This document shows, in pieces, positions 19,509 to 29,417 of a DNA stretch of 64,000 nt. The DNA comes from CAZZNY01 sp964655935 (GTDB taxonomy: Bacteria > Patescibacteriota > Gracilibacteria > BD1-5 > UBA2023): contig CAZZNY010000002.1 in assembly GCA_964655935.1 (NCBI GenBank), forward strand, positions 234,853 to 298,852, read 5' to 3'. The notes under the pieces are model-generated. The model saw only the letters and a program-made list of their open reading frames with translations, made no database searches and was not told where the DNA came from. Each line of letters opens with the position of its first letter. Position 1 is the first letter of the stretch. Made by a program: the position numbers and the translations under genes.

Positions 19509-20738
19509 TTATTCAGCAGCAGGAGCTTCTTCTACTTTCTTTTTCTTCGCTGGTTTTTTCTCTTCTTTATTCTCAGCAGCTTCTACATTTACTACGTCTT
19601 CAGATTTAGCTTTTTTTGCTTTCTTTTCAGCTTTCTCTTCAGCAGATACTTCTGGAGTACCTTCTTCGAGAGCTTTCATAGAGAGACCGATTCGTTTCTC
19701 AGTTGGTTCGAAAGTGATGATTTTTGCTTTGATGATATCACCAACATGAACGAAATCTTCGATATTCTTCACGATAGTGTTAGAAATCTCAGAAAGGTGG
19801 ATAAGACCATTGATTCCTCCGTGTAGAGCTACGAATACACCGAAGTTAGATATTCTAACTACTGGAGCTTCGATAATATCACCAACTTGGAATTTCTTAG
19901 CAAGCTCATCCCATGGATTTGCTCGAAGTCGTTTGATAGAGAGACTGATTTTGTCAGCTTCAATACCGATAACCATTACTTTGAGAGCATCACCAATCTT
20001 CGCGAATTTGCTTGGATCAGATACGTGTCCCCAATCGATTTCAGAAACGTGAACGAGACCTTCAAGACCATTGAATGTAATGAAGAGACCGTACGTAAGA
20101 ATACCTGAAACTGATCCATCAACCACATCTCCGATTTTGAGAGAAGCAAATGCTGTAGAACGCTGTTCTTCAACTGCCGCTTTTTCAGAGAAAATAATCT
20201 TTTTTCCATCAGTGTCAACGTTGATAACTCGAACCTTGAAAGGTTTTCCAACCAATCGATTCAAGTGCTCAAGAATCTTTTCTGGATCTGCACCTTCAAC
20301 ACGTGGGTAGTGAAGAGGAGTAAGTTGTGATACTGGGATAAATCCTTTCATTCCATCGAGATCAACGAGGAGACCTCATTTGTTTGCTTCGTTTGGAATA
20401 ACAGTAAGGATTTCTTTTGAGTCAAAATTTGTGTGGAGTCGTTCGATAAGTCGAACCTGGCTTGCTTTTCGGAGTGACATTACGATAAGACCAGAATTTT
20501 CGTCATCAGCGATTACCATCGCTTCTACTTTATCACCAACTTCGAGATGAGTAACATCGTCGGTAGATGAGTGCATATCAGCTCCGGCGATGATACCTGT
20601 AAATTGACCATTAAGATCAATGAGGATCATTTTTTGATTCGCACTGAGAATTGTACCAGTGACGATCTCGCCCATTTGTGGAGCCGAGACAGGAGCGCTC
20701 TCTGCGAGAATCGCACCAAAGTCTTGAACTTTAACCAT
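19509..20738 (-). CDS. rpsA: 30S ribosomal protein S1, four S1 domains (TGA=Gly)
   Basis: 409 residues. S1 helps load and unfold mRNA on the 30S subunit. Four OB-type S1 repeats are visible (MGEIVTGTILSANQKMILIDL; SQLTPLHYPRVEG region; IGDVVDGSVSGILTYGLFITF; VGDIIEAPVVRISNFGVFVAL), followed by a Lys/Ala/Glu-rich disordered tail (about residues 350-409). Enterobacterial S1 has six domains; four is common in other phyla. One TGA glycine is present (ANKGLLVDLDG). No Shine-Dalgarno sequence precedes it. Confidence 0.93.
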
Positions 20739-20891
20739 AAAGAATAAAATAATTAGGAATAAAAAGTAAAAAAGATATTAAGAAACAAAGAGACTGAGAG
20801 ACTGAGAAAAACTTTTTACATCATTCTCGGATTTAATCCTGGAATAATGATTCTCAGTTTCTCAGTTTCTATCCTCTAAATTTCTATATTA

Positions 20892-20969
20892 TGGGGCGAG
20901 TGATGGGTTTCGAACCCACGACCTCTAGATTCACAGTCTAGCGCTCTAACCAACTGAGCTACATTCGCC
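20892..20969 (-). tRNA. tRNA-His (GTG)
   Basis: A cloverleaf is visible: acceptor GCGAATG/CACTCGC, anticodon loop CTGTGAA with anticodon GTG, T arm GTGGGTTCGAAACCCAT, encoded CCA. The gene encodes G at -1 opposite C73, the identity pair unique to tRNA-His. Confidence 0.95.
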
Positions 20970-21061
20970 ATATAAGGCCAAAAAATCTGCCCTAAAAAAT
21001 AAGGCACCGAGATTATATGAAAAAGCCAGGTAATTGCAAAAGAAAATACACAAAAAGTCTA

Positions 21062-21126
21062 AAGTCTGTAAAGTTCGTAAAGTCTATAAAGTTGAATAAC
21101 TCGTCATTACGAGACACGAGGCAATC
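21062..21126 (+). repeat. Tandem GTAAAGTTC-type array and CGTCATTACGAGAC palindrome half
   Basis: AGTCTGTAAAGTTCGTAAAGTCTATAAAGTTG consists of degenerate 9-bp units. It is followed by CGTCATTACGAGACACGAGGCAATC. The same pair of elements recurs at 21.88-21.97 kb, so these flank the 96-residue gene on both sides. Confidence 0.65.
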
Positions 21127-21154
21127 TAGTACCAATAGCTCAAAGAACAAATAC

Positions 21155-21308
21155 TTCCAAGAAACGGGAGAAAATGAGAGAGTTTGAGAGAGGAAACTGT
21201 CTGAGCAGTATGAAAGTCGTGCAGATGAAGAGCAAAGCTACGTCTGCGAGTTTTTCCTCTCTCAAAACTTTTGGTACTTTTGGTTACAAAAGTATATAAA
21301 TATCTTCC
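21155..21308 (+). repeat. Dispersed ~150-bp structured repeat, copy 3
   Basis: The most regular copy: outer stem GAGAGAGGAAACT/AGTTTTTCCTCTCTC, inner GCAGATG/CGTCTGC with an AGC-AAA-GCT tip, and a terminal TACTTTT/AAAAGTA hairpin. Confidence 0.85.
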
Positions 21309-21348
21309 ATTTTCTAAAAGTTTTGTCACAAAAATCTGTCCATAAACG

Positions 21349-21374
21349 TCGAAACCCCTCCGAAGAGGGGCCTC
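21349..21374 (-). terminator. UUCG-tetraloop terminator of 96-aa gene
   Basis: On the minus strand: CCCCTC-TTCG-GAGGGG followed by TTTCG. A CTCAG-N5-CTGAG hairpin lies nearer the gene (about 21397-21412). Confidence 0.6.
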
Positions 21375-21425
21375 TGTGAAGAATTCCAATACCACAACTC
21401 AGAAAGACTGAGGGGTAATTGGATA

Positions 21426-21716
21426 TTATTGAGAGTTTTGTTGTTGTTTTGTTTCGATAGGTTTGTTCTTTATCAAACCCGTAATTATATATGCCACTAG
21501 ATTAACAGCGACAACCAATCCCCACCAAAAATTTAAGCTTGGAGGAATTATGAGTGCCACTGGTAATCCAGTGAGGCTAATACCGAAGAACCACACCCGA
21601 CACCATTTGTGATCTCGAAAAGTTCCTCTTGTGGGTTCTATCAACATAATGATGTTAAAAAAAACAATCATCATTATAGAGATAGCAACCGGAGCAGAAA
21701 TAACTACAGGATTCAT
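21426..21716 (-). CDS. Small multi-pass membrane protein, foreign-looking
   Basis: 96 residues from ATG 21716, preferred over an in-frame TTG at 21770 because GAGAGG lies 6 nt before it. Three hydrophobic helices are visible (about residues 7-26, 41-58 and 61-78), followed by a polar Gln/Asn tail. No family is recognised. It has no TGA codon, a Shine-Dalgarno box and a UUCG-loop terminator, unlike its neighbours and like the genes at 1-3.4 kb. It lies between two direct copies of the ~150-bp repeat (21155 and 21994), which could reflect insertion with or between repeats. Confidence 0.6.
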   Translation of the reverse strand: MNPVVISAPVAISIMMIVFFNIIMLIEPTRGTFRDHKWCRVWFFGISLTGLPVALIIPPSLNFWWGLVVAVNLVAYIITGLIKNKPIETKQQQNSQ

Positions 21717-21877
21717 AAAAAACCTCTCTAAAAGTTGAGACAGATCGCCGTCTCTTTTGTTTTTGACCAAAATTGGTTAAATTCATAATACTGACTCCAT
21801 ATAAATTGTCAAAAATATTTTCCTGTCACTCTTTCAAAAAAGCAAAATGTAGGTAGAATGGGGATAGTCGAAAGTCT

Positions 21878-21980
21878 GTAAAGTTCATAAAGTCTATAAA
21901 GTCGTCGTACTACCGTCATCCTGAACTTGTTTCAGGATCCCCTGATCGACTCGTCATTGCGAGGCACAAAGCAATCGAAA
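21878..21980 (+). repeat. Tandem array plus two palindromic repeats
   Basis: AAGTCTGTAAAGTTCATAAAG-type 9-bp units are followed by GTCATCCTGAACTTGTTTCAGGATCC and CGTCATTGCGAGGCACAAAGCAATCG. These are part of the gene-free stretch 21717-22330, which otherwise holds only repeats. Confidence 0.7.
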
Positions 21981-21993
21981 AAACAGCAAACAT

Positions 21994-22150
21994 TTCCAAG
22001 AAACGGGAGAAAATGAGAGAGCCTGAGAGAGGAAACTGTTTGAGCAGCATGCAAGTCGTGCAGATGTTCTAGCATTAGCTATGTCTGCGAGTTTTTCCTC
22101 TTTCAAAACTTTTGGTACTTTTGGTTACAAAAGTATATAAATAATTCTCC
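21994..22150 (+). repeat. Dispersed ~150-bp structured repeat, copy 4
   Basis: Same order of stems as copy 3. The inner hairpin tip is TAGCATTAGCTA instead of AGCAAAGCT, and still pairs. Confidence 0.85.
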
Positions 22151-22305
22151 TTTCTGTCATTCTGAGCGTAGCGTGAGAATCCATAGAAATTATTTTTCCT
22201 TTTCTAAAAGTTTTCAAAACAACGGAAGATCCCAGATATTTTCTGGAATAACTTCTGATACTTCAAAATCCTTTAACTTCCAGAAAATTCCGGGATGACG
22301 TACCA
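22151..22305 (+). repeat. Second repeat unit following copy 4
   Basis: GTCATTCTGAGCGTAGCGTGAGAATC is followed by the ~85-bp unit AACAACGGAAGATCCCAGATAT...GGGATGACGTAC that also follows copy 2, so the two repeats travel together. Confidence 0.65.
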
Positions 22306-22330
22306 CATTTTCATTACCTTCCATTCCAAT

Positions 22331-24310
22331 ATGTCCACTCTTCTCGATAAAACCATCCTCCACACCACCGATGCCTATATCAAAAAACTCGCGAAAGTCA
22401 GCGTTACGACCGTCGAGGATATTATCGGTCATTACCCGAGAGCTTATGAGAATCGTACGAATATTCTCGAACATTTTAGTTTCGTGGATATTCGCGAAAA
22501 AAACTCTGTCGTTTGTGTGATCGAAAGCATCAATCAAGAACGAACGCGAAATGGAAAACTTCTTATCAAAGCAATCCTACGAGATAAATCTGATTTTTTA
22601 TGCGAAGCGGTGTGGTTTAATCGTCAGTTTCTCATGCGACAATTCCATTCTGGAGATAAAGTCGTGATTTTCTGACAACCGAAATACGATTATGGAAAAC
22701 TTTCTTTTCCTTCTTGTGATATTAATTTTTATAACGAAAATTCTGCGCGATTTGAGCCGGTGTATCCGGAACTCAATTATATTCCATCCTCGTGGTTCGT
22801 CTCGAAAATGCCACTTTTAAAGAAATATTTCACCGGCATAAAAAATACACTTCCTCCAGAAATCATAGCCCAAAAAGGATTTCGAGAAAAAAATGAAAAC
22901 ATTCTTGCGATCCATTTTCCTTCTGATGCGGCGGATTTTGAACGAGCAAGAAACGAGCTTGCTTATGAAGAACTCTTTCTGATGCAGTATGCTGGAATAC
23001 TTAGAAAACAGGAATTCGAAGCGGACAGCGAGGGAAAATCAGTCGCTATTCCACTGAATATCGAGCTTATAAAAAATATTATCGAGAAATTTCCTTTTCC
23101 TCTCACGGATCACCAAAAAATCACCACTTTCCAAATCTTAAAAGATATGGAGCGGAGTTTTTCCATGAATCGGCTTCTCCAAGGTGATGTCTGAACCGGA
23201 AAAACTGCGGTAGCACTTATAGCTGCGATTCATGCGATTATCGAAGCTGGAATTCAAGTTGCTTTCATGGTTCCGACTGAGATTCTCGCTCGTCAGCATT
23301 TTTCGAGCATCCAAGAACTTCTTTCTCATTATAATATCACTTCCGATCTTCTCGTCGGAAGCCTCTCCGGAGCACAGAAAAAAGCGGCTCAAGCTCGACT
23401 AAAAAATGGAGAAACTCAGGTAGTAATCGGTACTCATGCCCTTATTCAAGATGATGTACATTTTAAAAAACTCGGATTTGTCATCATAGATGAACAGCAT
23501 CGTTTTGGGGTTGAACAAAGAAAAGCACTCGAACAATACAATTCCTTTGGGCTTATGCCACACATTCTTCACATGACTGCTACGCCGATTCCACGAACAC
23601 TTGCTTTGACAATCTATGGAGACCAAGATATTTCGACGATTAGTCAGTATCCAGTCGGCAGAAAACTAATTCATACAAAAGTCATCAAGGAACACGAGCG
23701 AGATCAGGTCTATCGTTTTATCGAAGAAGAAGTAAGAAATTGACGCCAAGTATACTGGATTTCTCCACTCGTCGAAGAATCAGAGTCACTCGATATCGCC
23801 AATGCCACTAGCATGACCGAACATTTGCGAGATGTTTTCCCGAACTTCACGATCTGACTCCTCCACGGAAGAATGAAAGGAAAAGAAAAAGACGAGATTA
23901 TGACTGACTTTCTTTCTGGAAAAATACAAATTCTCTCTTCCACTTCTGTCGTCGAAGTCTGAGTCAACAATCAAAACGCCTCGGTTATCTGTATGGAAGC
24001 AGCTGAACGATTTTGACTTTCTCAGCTCCATCAGTTCCGGGGTCGTGTCGGTCGCGGACAATATCAGTCATACTGTTATCTCTTTACTACGAAAGCATAT
24101 ACAGGCGAACGACTCAAGGCCATGGAACAAACTAATAACGGCTTCGAGCTCGCCGAGATCGACCTCGAACTTCGAGGCCCCGGGGAAGTATATGGAGTAA
24201 GACAAAGCGGAATTCCCGACTTTAAGATTGCAAATTTAAAAGATTTTGAACTTATTTCTGAAATTCGTGAAGATATAGAGATTTTCTTGAGAAAAGAGCC
24301 AAAGAAATAG
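22331..24310 (+). CDS. recG: ATP-dependent DNA helicase RecG (TGA=Gly)
   Basis: 659 residues. RecG is a superfamily 2 helicase that remodels stalled forks and branched DNA. The wedge/OB domain (about 60-160) has VVCVIESINQERTRNGKLLIKAIL. Walker A is GDVGTGKTAVAL, with its middle Gly encoded by TGA; Walker B is IIDEQHRFGVEQR. Motif III HMTATPIPRTLALTIYGDQD is RecG-typical, motif V-VI carry VVEVGVNNQNASV and QFRGRVGRG, and the C-terminal TRG hook is present (QSYCYLFT). ATG 22331 gives the normal N-terminus. No Shine-Dalgarno sequence is present. Confidence 0.96.
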
Positions 24311-24321
24311 ATAAAAAATGT

Positions 24322-24349
24322 TTGACAAGATAAAAACAAGTGGTAAACT
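24322..24349 (+). promoter_or_regulatory. Promoter of pilin gene
   Basis: TTGACA, 16-bp spacer, TAAACT. The leader is about 95 nt, long enough for post-transcriptional control. Confidence 0.65.
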
Positions 24350-24450
24350 TATCAAGTTCTATGATATATTTTGTCATTGTCAATATGAATTCTCTTCTAT
24401 AAACAGACAATTTATATAGAATACCTTTGTTTACTTTTAATTATTTTCTT

Positions 24451-24972
24451 ATGAATTTGACAAAAAAAGCAGGGTTCACGTTGATTGAACTCCTCGTCGT
24501 CATCACTATCATCGGTATCCTCGCGACTGGAGGTATCGCAGTATATACAGGACAGATCCAGAAGGCTCGTGACGTTACTCGTATCAGTGATGTCAAAAAT
24601 GCTCAATCAGCTATCGAGCAGGCATACTGAGACGACTCTGTGTATCCTGCTACAGTAAGTTCTGGAACAATCTCAAAATACATGCCAAAAATACCAAAGG
24701 ATGCGAAGTCTGGACAATGAAGTGCTAAGCCCACAGCCTACACTGACACGGGAATATTGGATTATGGTTATGAAGTAGGAGCAGATGGTAACGGAGTAGC
24801 TGGACAAAGATATGAAGTTTCTACTGCGTTCGAAAATGTCGGTAATGTCGATGCAAAAGCTATCGATATTAAAGATAATGGAGATAATGATGCTCGTCTC
24901 GAAGTAGGAATCCCTAACGGATCAGGAATATTGAATCTAAATTCTGTTGCTACAAAATGGGTTGGTCAATAG
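24451..24972 (+). CDS. Type IV pilin (major-pilin type) (TGA=Gly)
   Basis: 173 residues. A short basic leader (MNLTKKAG) and the prepilin signature GFTLIELLVVITIIGIL, with Glu at +5 of the mature protein, mark a substrate of prepilin peptidase. The long hydrophobic alpha1 helix continues into IQKARDVTRISDVKNAQSAIEQAYG, then a C-terminal domain with a GADGNGVAGQ loop and Asp-rich DIKDNGDNDARLEVG that could bind calcium. TGA codes Gly after EQAY and in SGQGSAKP. It is a single gene with its own promoter and terminator. Assembly genes are not in the window; other pseudopilins are at 32-34 kb. Confidence 0.9.
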
Positions 24973-24990
24973 TCTTTCTTTAAGCACATC

Positions 24991-25026
24991 ATCCCAGAAC
25001 TGATTGAATAGTTCTGGGATTTTTTA
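24991..25026 (+). terminator. Terminator of pilin gene
   Basis: CCCAGAACT-N9-AGTTCTGGG followed by ATTTTTT. Confidence 0.85.
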
Positions 25027-25099
25027 TTTTTAGAAACCATAAAAATCAATATAATCATCCTCAAGTTCTAATCCATTAGCTCTTAATTATCAATTCTTC

Positions 25100-25687
25100 A
25101 TGTTTTCCCATATTACTGGAACCATTCTCTCGATTGAAGACGGAAAAATATCCGTGCTTATCGACGGTACTGGTCTTGGTCTTGAAATTTTTGTCTCACC
25201 CATTACACTTACTCAGTGTCGAGTGAATGAGAAAATCTCTCTTTCCCTGTATCACCATATTACTGAAGTTTCTCAGACGCTTTTCGGTTTTCAGTCTCGA
25301 GAGGAAAAAGAAGTTTTTAAAAGCCTCCTGAAGATTAGTGGTATCGGAGGAAAAACAGCCATCGGAATTCTCGGTCTCGGAATTCATACACTTCTATCGG
25401 CCATCAATGACTGAGACGAAAAACTTCTTTCGTCCGTTTCTGGAGTAGGAAAAAAGATGGCTCTCAAAATCATTCTCGAACTTAAAAACAAGGTAAATAT
25501 CGAAGATCTTAATATCTCTGAAGATGCACCACGTCTTGCACCAGCTCACACGAGAGAAATCACTGACGCTCTCATTGGTATGGGATATGATAAAAAACGA
25601 GTAGAGGAAATCGTAAAAACACTTCCTGAAGAACTTACAACTCTACAAGAAAAAACAATTTATTGCATCCGAAAATTGAGCACATAG
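25100..25687 (+). CDS. ruvA: Holliday junction DNA helicase subunit RuvA (TGA=Gly)
   Basis: 195 residues. RuvA tetramers hold the Holliday junction for the RuvB motor. OB domain at 1-65 (MFSHITGTILSIEDGKISVLI). The tandem helix-hairpin-helix region includes LLKISGIGGKTAIGIL and SSVSGVGKKMALKIILEL. The C-terminal domain III that contacts RuvB ends in EELTTLQEKTIYCIRKL. One TGA glycine (AINDGDEKLL). Its stop is one base before the next gene, so the two are co-transcribed. ruvB and ruvC are not in the window. Confidence 0.95.
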
Positions 25688-25688
25688 C

Positions 25689-26783
25689 ATGCATATATCC
25701 ATTCTCACAGCTTCTGGAAAATACAATCTCGGCGATGAACTGATTCTCGCCGAGGAATTTCGACATCTTAAAAATCATTTCCCTAGAGCAACTTTTTCTG
25801 TTTTTACCTATGATACAGAAAGCTTATTAATCAACGATTCTCAGATAGAAACGATGACCTTCTTTCCAAACAAAATAAAACAAAAACCACTAAAGAATAT
25901 CATCTATTTTTTTCAAAACATCTGGACTATTTTTCGATCTGATCTTATCGTCATCGGTGGTGGTGGTCTTATCTACGATCGAGAAACCCAGAAAAACATG
26001 TTGCCAATGTTTCAGTGGAAAGCTCGAGTTTTCCTCGCAAAACTCTTCAGAAAAAAAATTCTCTGGTGGGCTGTAGGAATCAATCTTCTCGAAGAAAATA
26101 TGCAAAAAATTCATTTTCTTTTTTCTGGAAAAAACAGTATCGTAACCGTTCGAGATGAAAAAAGCTTGGAAACACTCAAAAAAATTTGAATAGAAAGCCG
26201 GATTCTGCCGGACGTGGTTTTCGGATATGTGCCATCGAGCCACAAGCCACAAGCCACAAGCCACAAGCCAACCGTCGGCATCTCTCTTCGCTCTGGTTAC
26301 TTAAAAAATGAAATTGAATCTATTCGATCAATTTTAGAATTTCTTCTTCAAAGAAATTATCAGATTGTTTTTCTTTCTCAATCCATCCATCCGGACGATC
26401 AAAATGCGAACGACAAAATATTTACGGAACAATTCGTAAACAGTTCGAAAATTCAATCAACTAAAACGATAGAGGAAACTCTTGAAGCTTACAAAACACT
26501 TGATTTTGTTATTTGAATGCGACTCCATAGCTGTATTTTATCCGTCGTGCATTCGATTCCTTTTCTTGCTCTCAGTTATGAGACAAAAACAAGGGAACTG
26601 CTCTCGGATCTCGATTATCATTTTTCTCTTGAAGCAAATAATTTTAACATTACCTCATTTCAAACTCTTTTTTCTGATCTTGAATCAAAAGCAGATGATG
26701 TAAAATTTGCTTTACAACAGAAAAATGATACAATAAAAGCCGACTTATGAGAGAAGATTCAATCACTTCTTTCTCAATTTTAA
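25689..26783 (+). CDS. Polysaccharide pyruvyl transferase (CsaB-like) with coding heptanucleotide repeat
   Basis: 364 residues. Family features: ILTASGKYNLGDELILAEE at the N-terminus, IVIGGGGLIYDRETQKNML, WWAVGINLL, VTVRDEKSLETLKKIGI and VIGMRLHSCILSVVHSIPFLALSY with the catalytic RLH. CsaB-type enzymes add ketal pyruvate from PEP to cell-wall glycan, which then anchors S-layer proteins. Glycines in KIGIESR and VIGMRLH are TGA. Residues about 184-193 (SHKPQATSHK) are encoded by four copies of the 7-bp unit CCACAAG, so slippage would shift the frame and switch the protein off. Translationally adjacent to ruvA. Confidence 0.88.
26240..26267 (+). repeat. (CCACAAG)x4 heptanucleotide repeat inside the pyruvyl transferase gene
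   Basis: Four perfect 7-bp units followed by a partial CCA. The unit is not a multiple of three, so gain or loss of one unit causes a frameshift. The present copy number is in frame. Confidence 0.9.
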
Positions 26784-26820
26784 TAAAGATTCTCATATTT
26801 TTAAATCTTAAATCTTCACT

Positions 26821-27255
26821 ATGGACTGGAAAGCATTGAAAGACAAAGCTCTTAATCTAAAAGATAAAGCCGTGTCAACTTCGAAAGATCTCGCAAACAA
26901 AACTATGAGTTTTGCAGATAAAAATATGAAAAATACTGCCGTAGCACTAAAGGTTCTGGCTGATTTTGAAAAATCGAAAGAGGAGAAGATTCTCGTTATA
27001 ATCGCATGATCACTCGAAAGTGTAGAATATAAAAAACTTATCGCTCAAATGCCCCTCTTTTTTGGCTATGCATGGGCAGCAAATGTTACTCTTCGTACTT
27101 GTGACACGCTCGAATCAAAAGAGCTTGCCACAAAACTCGAGATTACCGCAAATCCAACACTTCTTGTCTATAAAAAATGAGAATTCCTAAAAAAACTTGA
27201 AGGTGTTAAAGAAATCCGCGATGCTCTCGGAAATCTTACACAATTTATCGGATAA
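26821..27255 (+). CDS. Thioredoxin-fold-like protein without CxxC (TGA=Gly)
   Basis: 144 residues. The N-terminal 45 residues are a Lys/Ala/Asp amphipathic helix region (WKALKDKALNLKDKAVSTSKDLANK). The remainder has the order of a thioredoxin fold, with the cis-Pro stretch ITANPTLLVYKKGEFLKKLEG near the end, but no CxxC active site; the only Cys is in LRTCDTL. It may be a structural or binding domain. TGA codes Gly in IIAGSLE and KKGEFL. It lies downstream of the csaB-like gene, in the same direction. Confidence 0.6.
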
Positions 27256-27287
27256 GTATCAATCATTAATTTGTAATCTTTTTCACT

Positions 27288-27512
27288 ATGGATCCCGTTA
27301 CTATTCTTCTTTGGATTGCAGTTGTGTTCAGTATAGTTATTTGAGTGCTTCTTACTCTCGTTCTTATACGACTTCTTCGTATTCTTACGGCGGTTGATCG
27401 AATCATGAGCTATGTAGATCATATCCGCGAGATGGTACAGATATGGGAAAACTGGCCGATAGAACTCGGAAAGAAAATACTCTCAAAAATTATTGATCAT
27501 TTTGCAAAATAA
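27288..27512 (+). CDS. Small single-pass membrane protein
   Basis: 74 residues. MDPVTILLWIAVVFSIVIGVLLTLVLIRLLRIL is one long N-terminal TM helix (its Gly is TGA), followed by an amphipathic helix with alternating Asp/Arg and hydrophobic residues (VDRIMSYVDHIREMVQIW) and a basic end. No family is recognised; it resembles DUF948-like or other small envelope proteins in shape. Last gene before a strong terminator, probably the end of the ruvA operon. Confidence 0.65.
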
Positions 27513-27545
27513 AAAAATCCCCGAGAAATTTCTCGGGGATTTTTT
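27511..27545. terminator. Bidirectional terminator
   Basis: AAAAAAATCCCCGAGAAATTTCTCGGGGATTTTTT: a perfect stem with A and T runs on both sides. It ends the ruvA operon on the plus strand and tRNA-Thr/hemW on the minus strand. Confidence 0.9.
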
Positions 27546-27557
27546 AAAATTTTTTCA

Positions 27558-27633
27558 TGGAGCCACCATCGGGAGTTGAACCCGAGACCTCATCCTTACC
27601 ATGGATGCGCTCTACCTACTGAGCTATGGCGGC
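27558..27633 (-). tRNA. tRNA-Thr (GGT)
   Basis: Acceptor GCCGCCA/TGGTGGC with encoded CCA, anticodon stem CATCC/GGATG with loop ATGGTAA giving anticodon GGT, and T loop GTTCAAC. It starts 5 bp after the hemW stop and is probably processed from that transcript. Confidence 0.93.
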
Positions 27634-27638
27634 ATGTC

Positions 27639-28700
27639 TTAAATCAGCTCCGCCATTATATAATCTAAAATAAAAATTCAAGTCGGATTCAGAAAAATTT
27701 CTTTGTCAATCCTTCTTACATGTCCTGCTGTGAGAAATTCTTCGAGTTTCTGTTTATTTTGCAACCAAGAAACTGGAACTCCACGAAACGTTCGGAATCG
27801 AAACATGATCTCTTCAAGCTGCATCTGTTCATTAGTCAACAATTCTTCATCTATTATCTTTCCAGTGTAGTATCCATCAAACGAAGTTGATTGAGTGAAC
27901 CGTTTCCCATCAAGAAAACTTGCAGCAGCAAGACCAAAGCCACGATAATTTTTATGATTCCAGTATGACTGATTGTGTTCTGACTCAAATCAAGGGCGAG
28001 CAAAATTCGAAAGTTCGTAATGAATAAATCCTTGTTTTCATAAAAATTCTCGAATCGCGAGAAATTCCTCTTCAAAATCATTTTTCGAGAGACTCACTTT
28101 TTTCCAATTCACTGGATATCGATCTTCCTCGAGCATATAGATACTCACATGTTTTATACACGAATATTTTCCGAGCAATTCTTGAATATTTTCAATCGTT
28201 TCTCATTTTTTTACGTACGGCAAGCCAATAATAAAGTCCATATTCACATTTTGAAATCCTGATGTTTCTAGGCTTTCAAGTGCGCAGTAGATGGTATTTT
28301 GAGGTTTTCTTCCAATTTCAGAAAGACTTTTTTCATTAAGTGTTTGAATTCCGAGGCTCAATCGATTCACTCATATATTTTTTAATCCCTCAACATATTC
28401 GAAGGAAATATCTTCTGGATTTGCCTCCAGAATGATCTCAATATTTTCAGAAAACATTCCACTCTCTCGGAAAACAGAAAGAATTCTCGAAATATCGGAA
28501 ATCTCCAAAACTGATGGAGTTCCGCCACCGAAATAAATACTTTCCAAATTCTCTTTTCTTCACGCAAAAAACTCTCGAATCTCAGACTCGAGAGCTCCTA
28601 AATACCTGTCTAATTGAATCCGTTGCCAACGCGGTGTCAGTGCGAATTTACAGTACTTACATTTCTGTCGGCAAAACGGAATATGAATATAGTTATACAT
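27639..28700 (-). CDS. hemW: Radical SAM protein HemW (HemN-like) (TGA=Gly)
   Basis: 353 residues. CRQKCKYC near the N-terminus is the radical-SAM CxxxCxxC cluster motif, followed by SIYFGGGTPSVL, EANPEDISFEYVEG, VNRLSLGIQTLNEKSL, NMDFIIGLPY and HYELSNFARPGFESEHNQSYW. Those are HemW/coproporphyrinogen-dehydrogenase-like signatures; HemW is a haem chaperone. No other haem genes are seen. At the C-terminus the TGA in LNPTGIFILDYIMAEL is Gly, matching the family, so the gene ends at TAA 27639, not at that TGA. Its ATG overlaps the adk stop by 8 bp. Confidence 0.9.
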
Positions 28701-29319
28701 ACAATTGTACAGCTGCTTCTATGAGTGCGAAAGTCTCTTCTGGAGATCCTTTTGAATCGATAATATGAACATTTCGACCTTCTCCTTTCCAAGTTTCAAG
28801 AAGTGGAAGAGTATCTCGTTCAAATGTCGCGATTCTCTTTTCAATTACCTCAGGAGTATCATCAGCTCGAACGATTAATTTTTCTCCATTTTTTGGATTA
28901 TGATCGAGTGGAAAATCTGGTGGAAAACTCTCTCATGTCACTGGACAGACTCGTCGACCAGCCAATCGTCGCAAAACTTCTTCTCGTGAAAGCTCAAGAA
29001 ATAATACAACATATTCACTCACTTCTCCATCGAACATTGGCTTCTGAGTCATATTTCGTGGAACTCCATCGAAAATGATTTTTGCTCCCATATTTTTCGC
29101 GATAAAATCTCGGAGAACTTCGGCGACGATACTATCATCGACCAATCCACCTTCTACATAGATGATTCGGTGAATTTTTCGTCCAAGGTCTGAATCTTCT
29201 TTTGCAAGTTTTTTAAGTTCTACACCAGTCTCAAATTGAATATATCCAAAGTGTTCACAAATTTTACGAGCGTGAGTACCTTTCCCACTGCCTTGTATAC
29301 CTGATATGACGATATTCAT
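28693..29319 (-). CDS. adk: Adenylate kinase (TGA=Gly)
   Basis: 208 residues. Converts ATP+AMP to 2 ADP. P-loop GIQGSGKGTHA, AMP-site residues in FETGVELKKLA, YVEGGLVDDSIV and FDGVPRN (usual FDGFPR), then a LID-type segment (RLAGRRVCPVTGESFPPDFP, Gly = TGA) with a single Cys, not the zinc-binding four, and RADDTPEVIEKRIATFER. The next gene hemW starts inside its last codons. Upstream lies a short tandem GTTACA repeat array and no Shine-Dalgarno sequence. Confidence 0.95.
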
Positions 29320-29328
29320 AAGAAAAAA

Positions 29329-29412
29329 GTTAAAGGTTACAATGTTACATAGTTACAAAGCTACAACGAAAAAATACTAATCGCTTTGTAACCTTGTAAC
29401 TATGTAACTATA
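29329..29412. repeat. Inverted pair of GTAAC tandem arrays
   Basis: GGTTACAATGTTACATAGTTACAAAGC is followed by its mirror CTTTGTAACCTTGTAACTATGTAAC. The two arrays face each other between adk and rnpB and could form a long hairpin. Confidence 0.7.
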
Positions 29413-29417
29413 ATAAT

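Noticed and set aside
19193..21395. Antisense reading frames shared by the ~150-bp repeats (YLYTFVTKSTKSFER...)
   Set aside because: The frame is conserved only because the DNA repeat is conserved; stems covary in a way that changes the amino acids, and lengths differ. Treated as non-coding.
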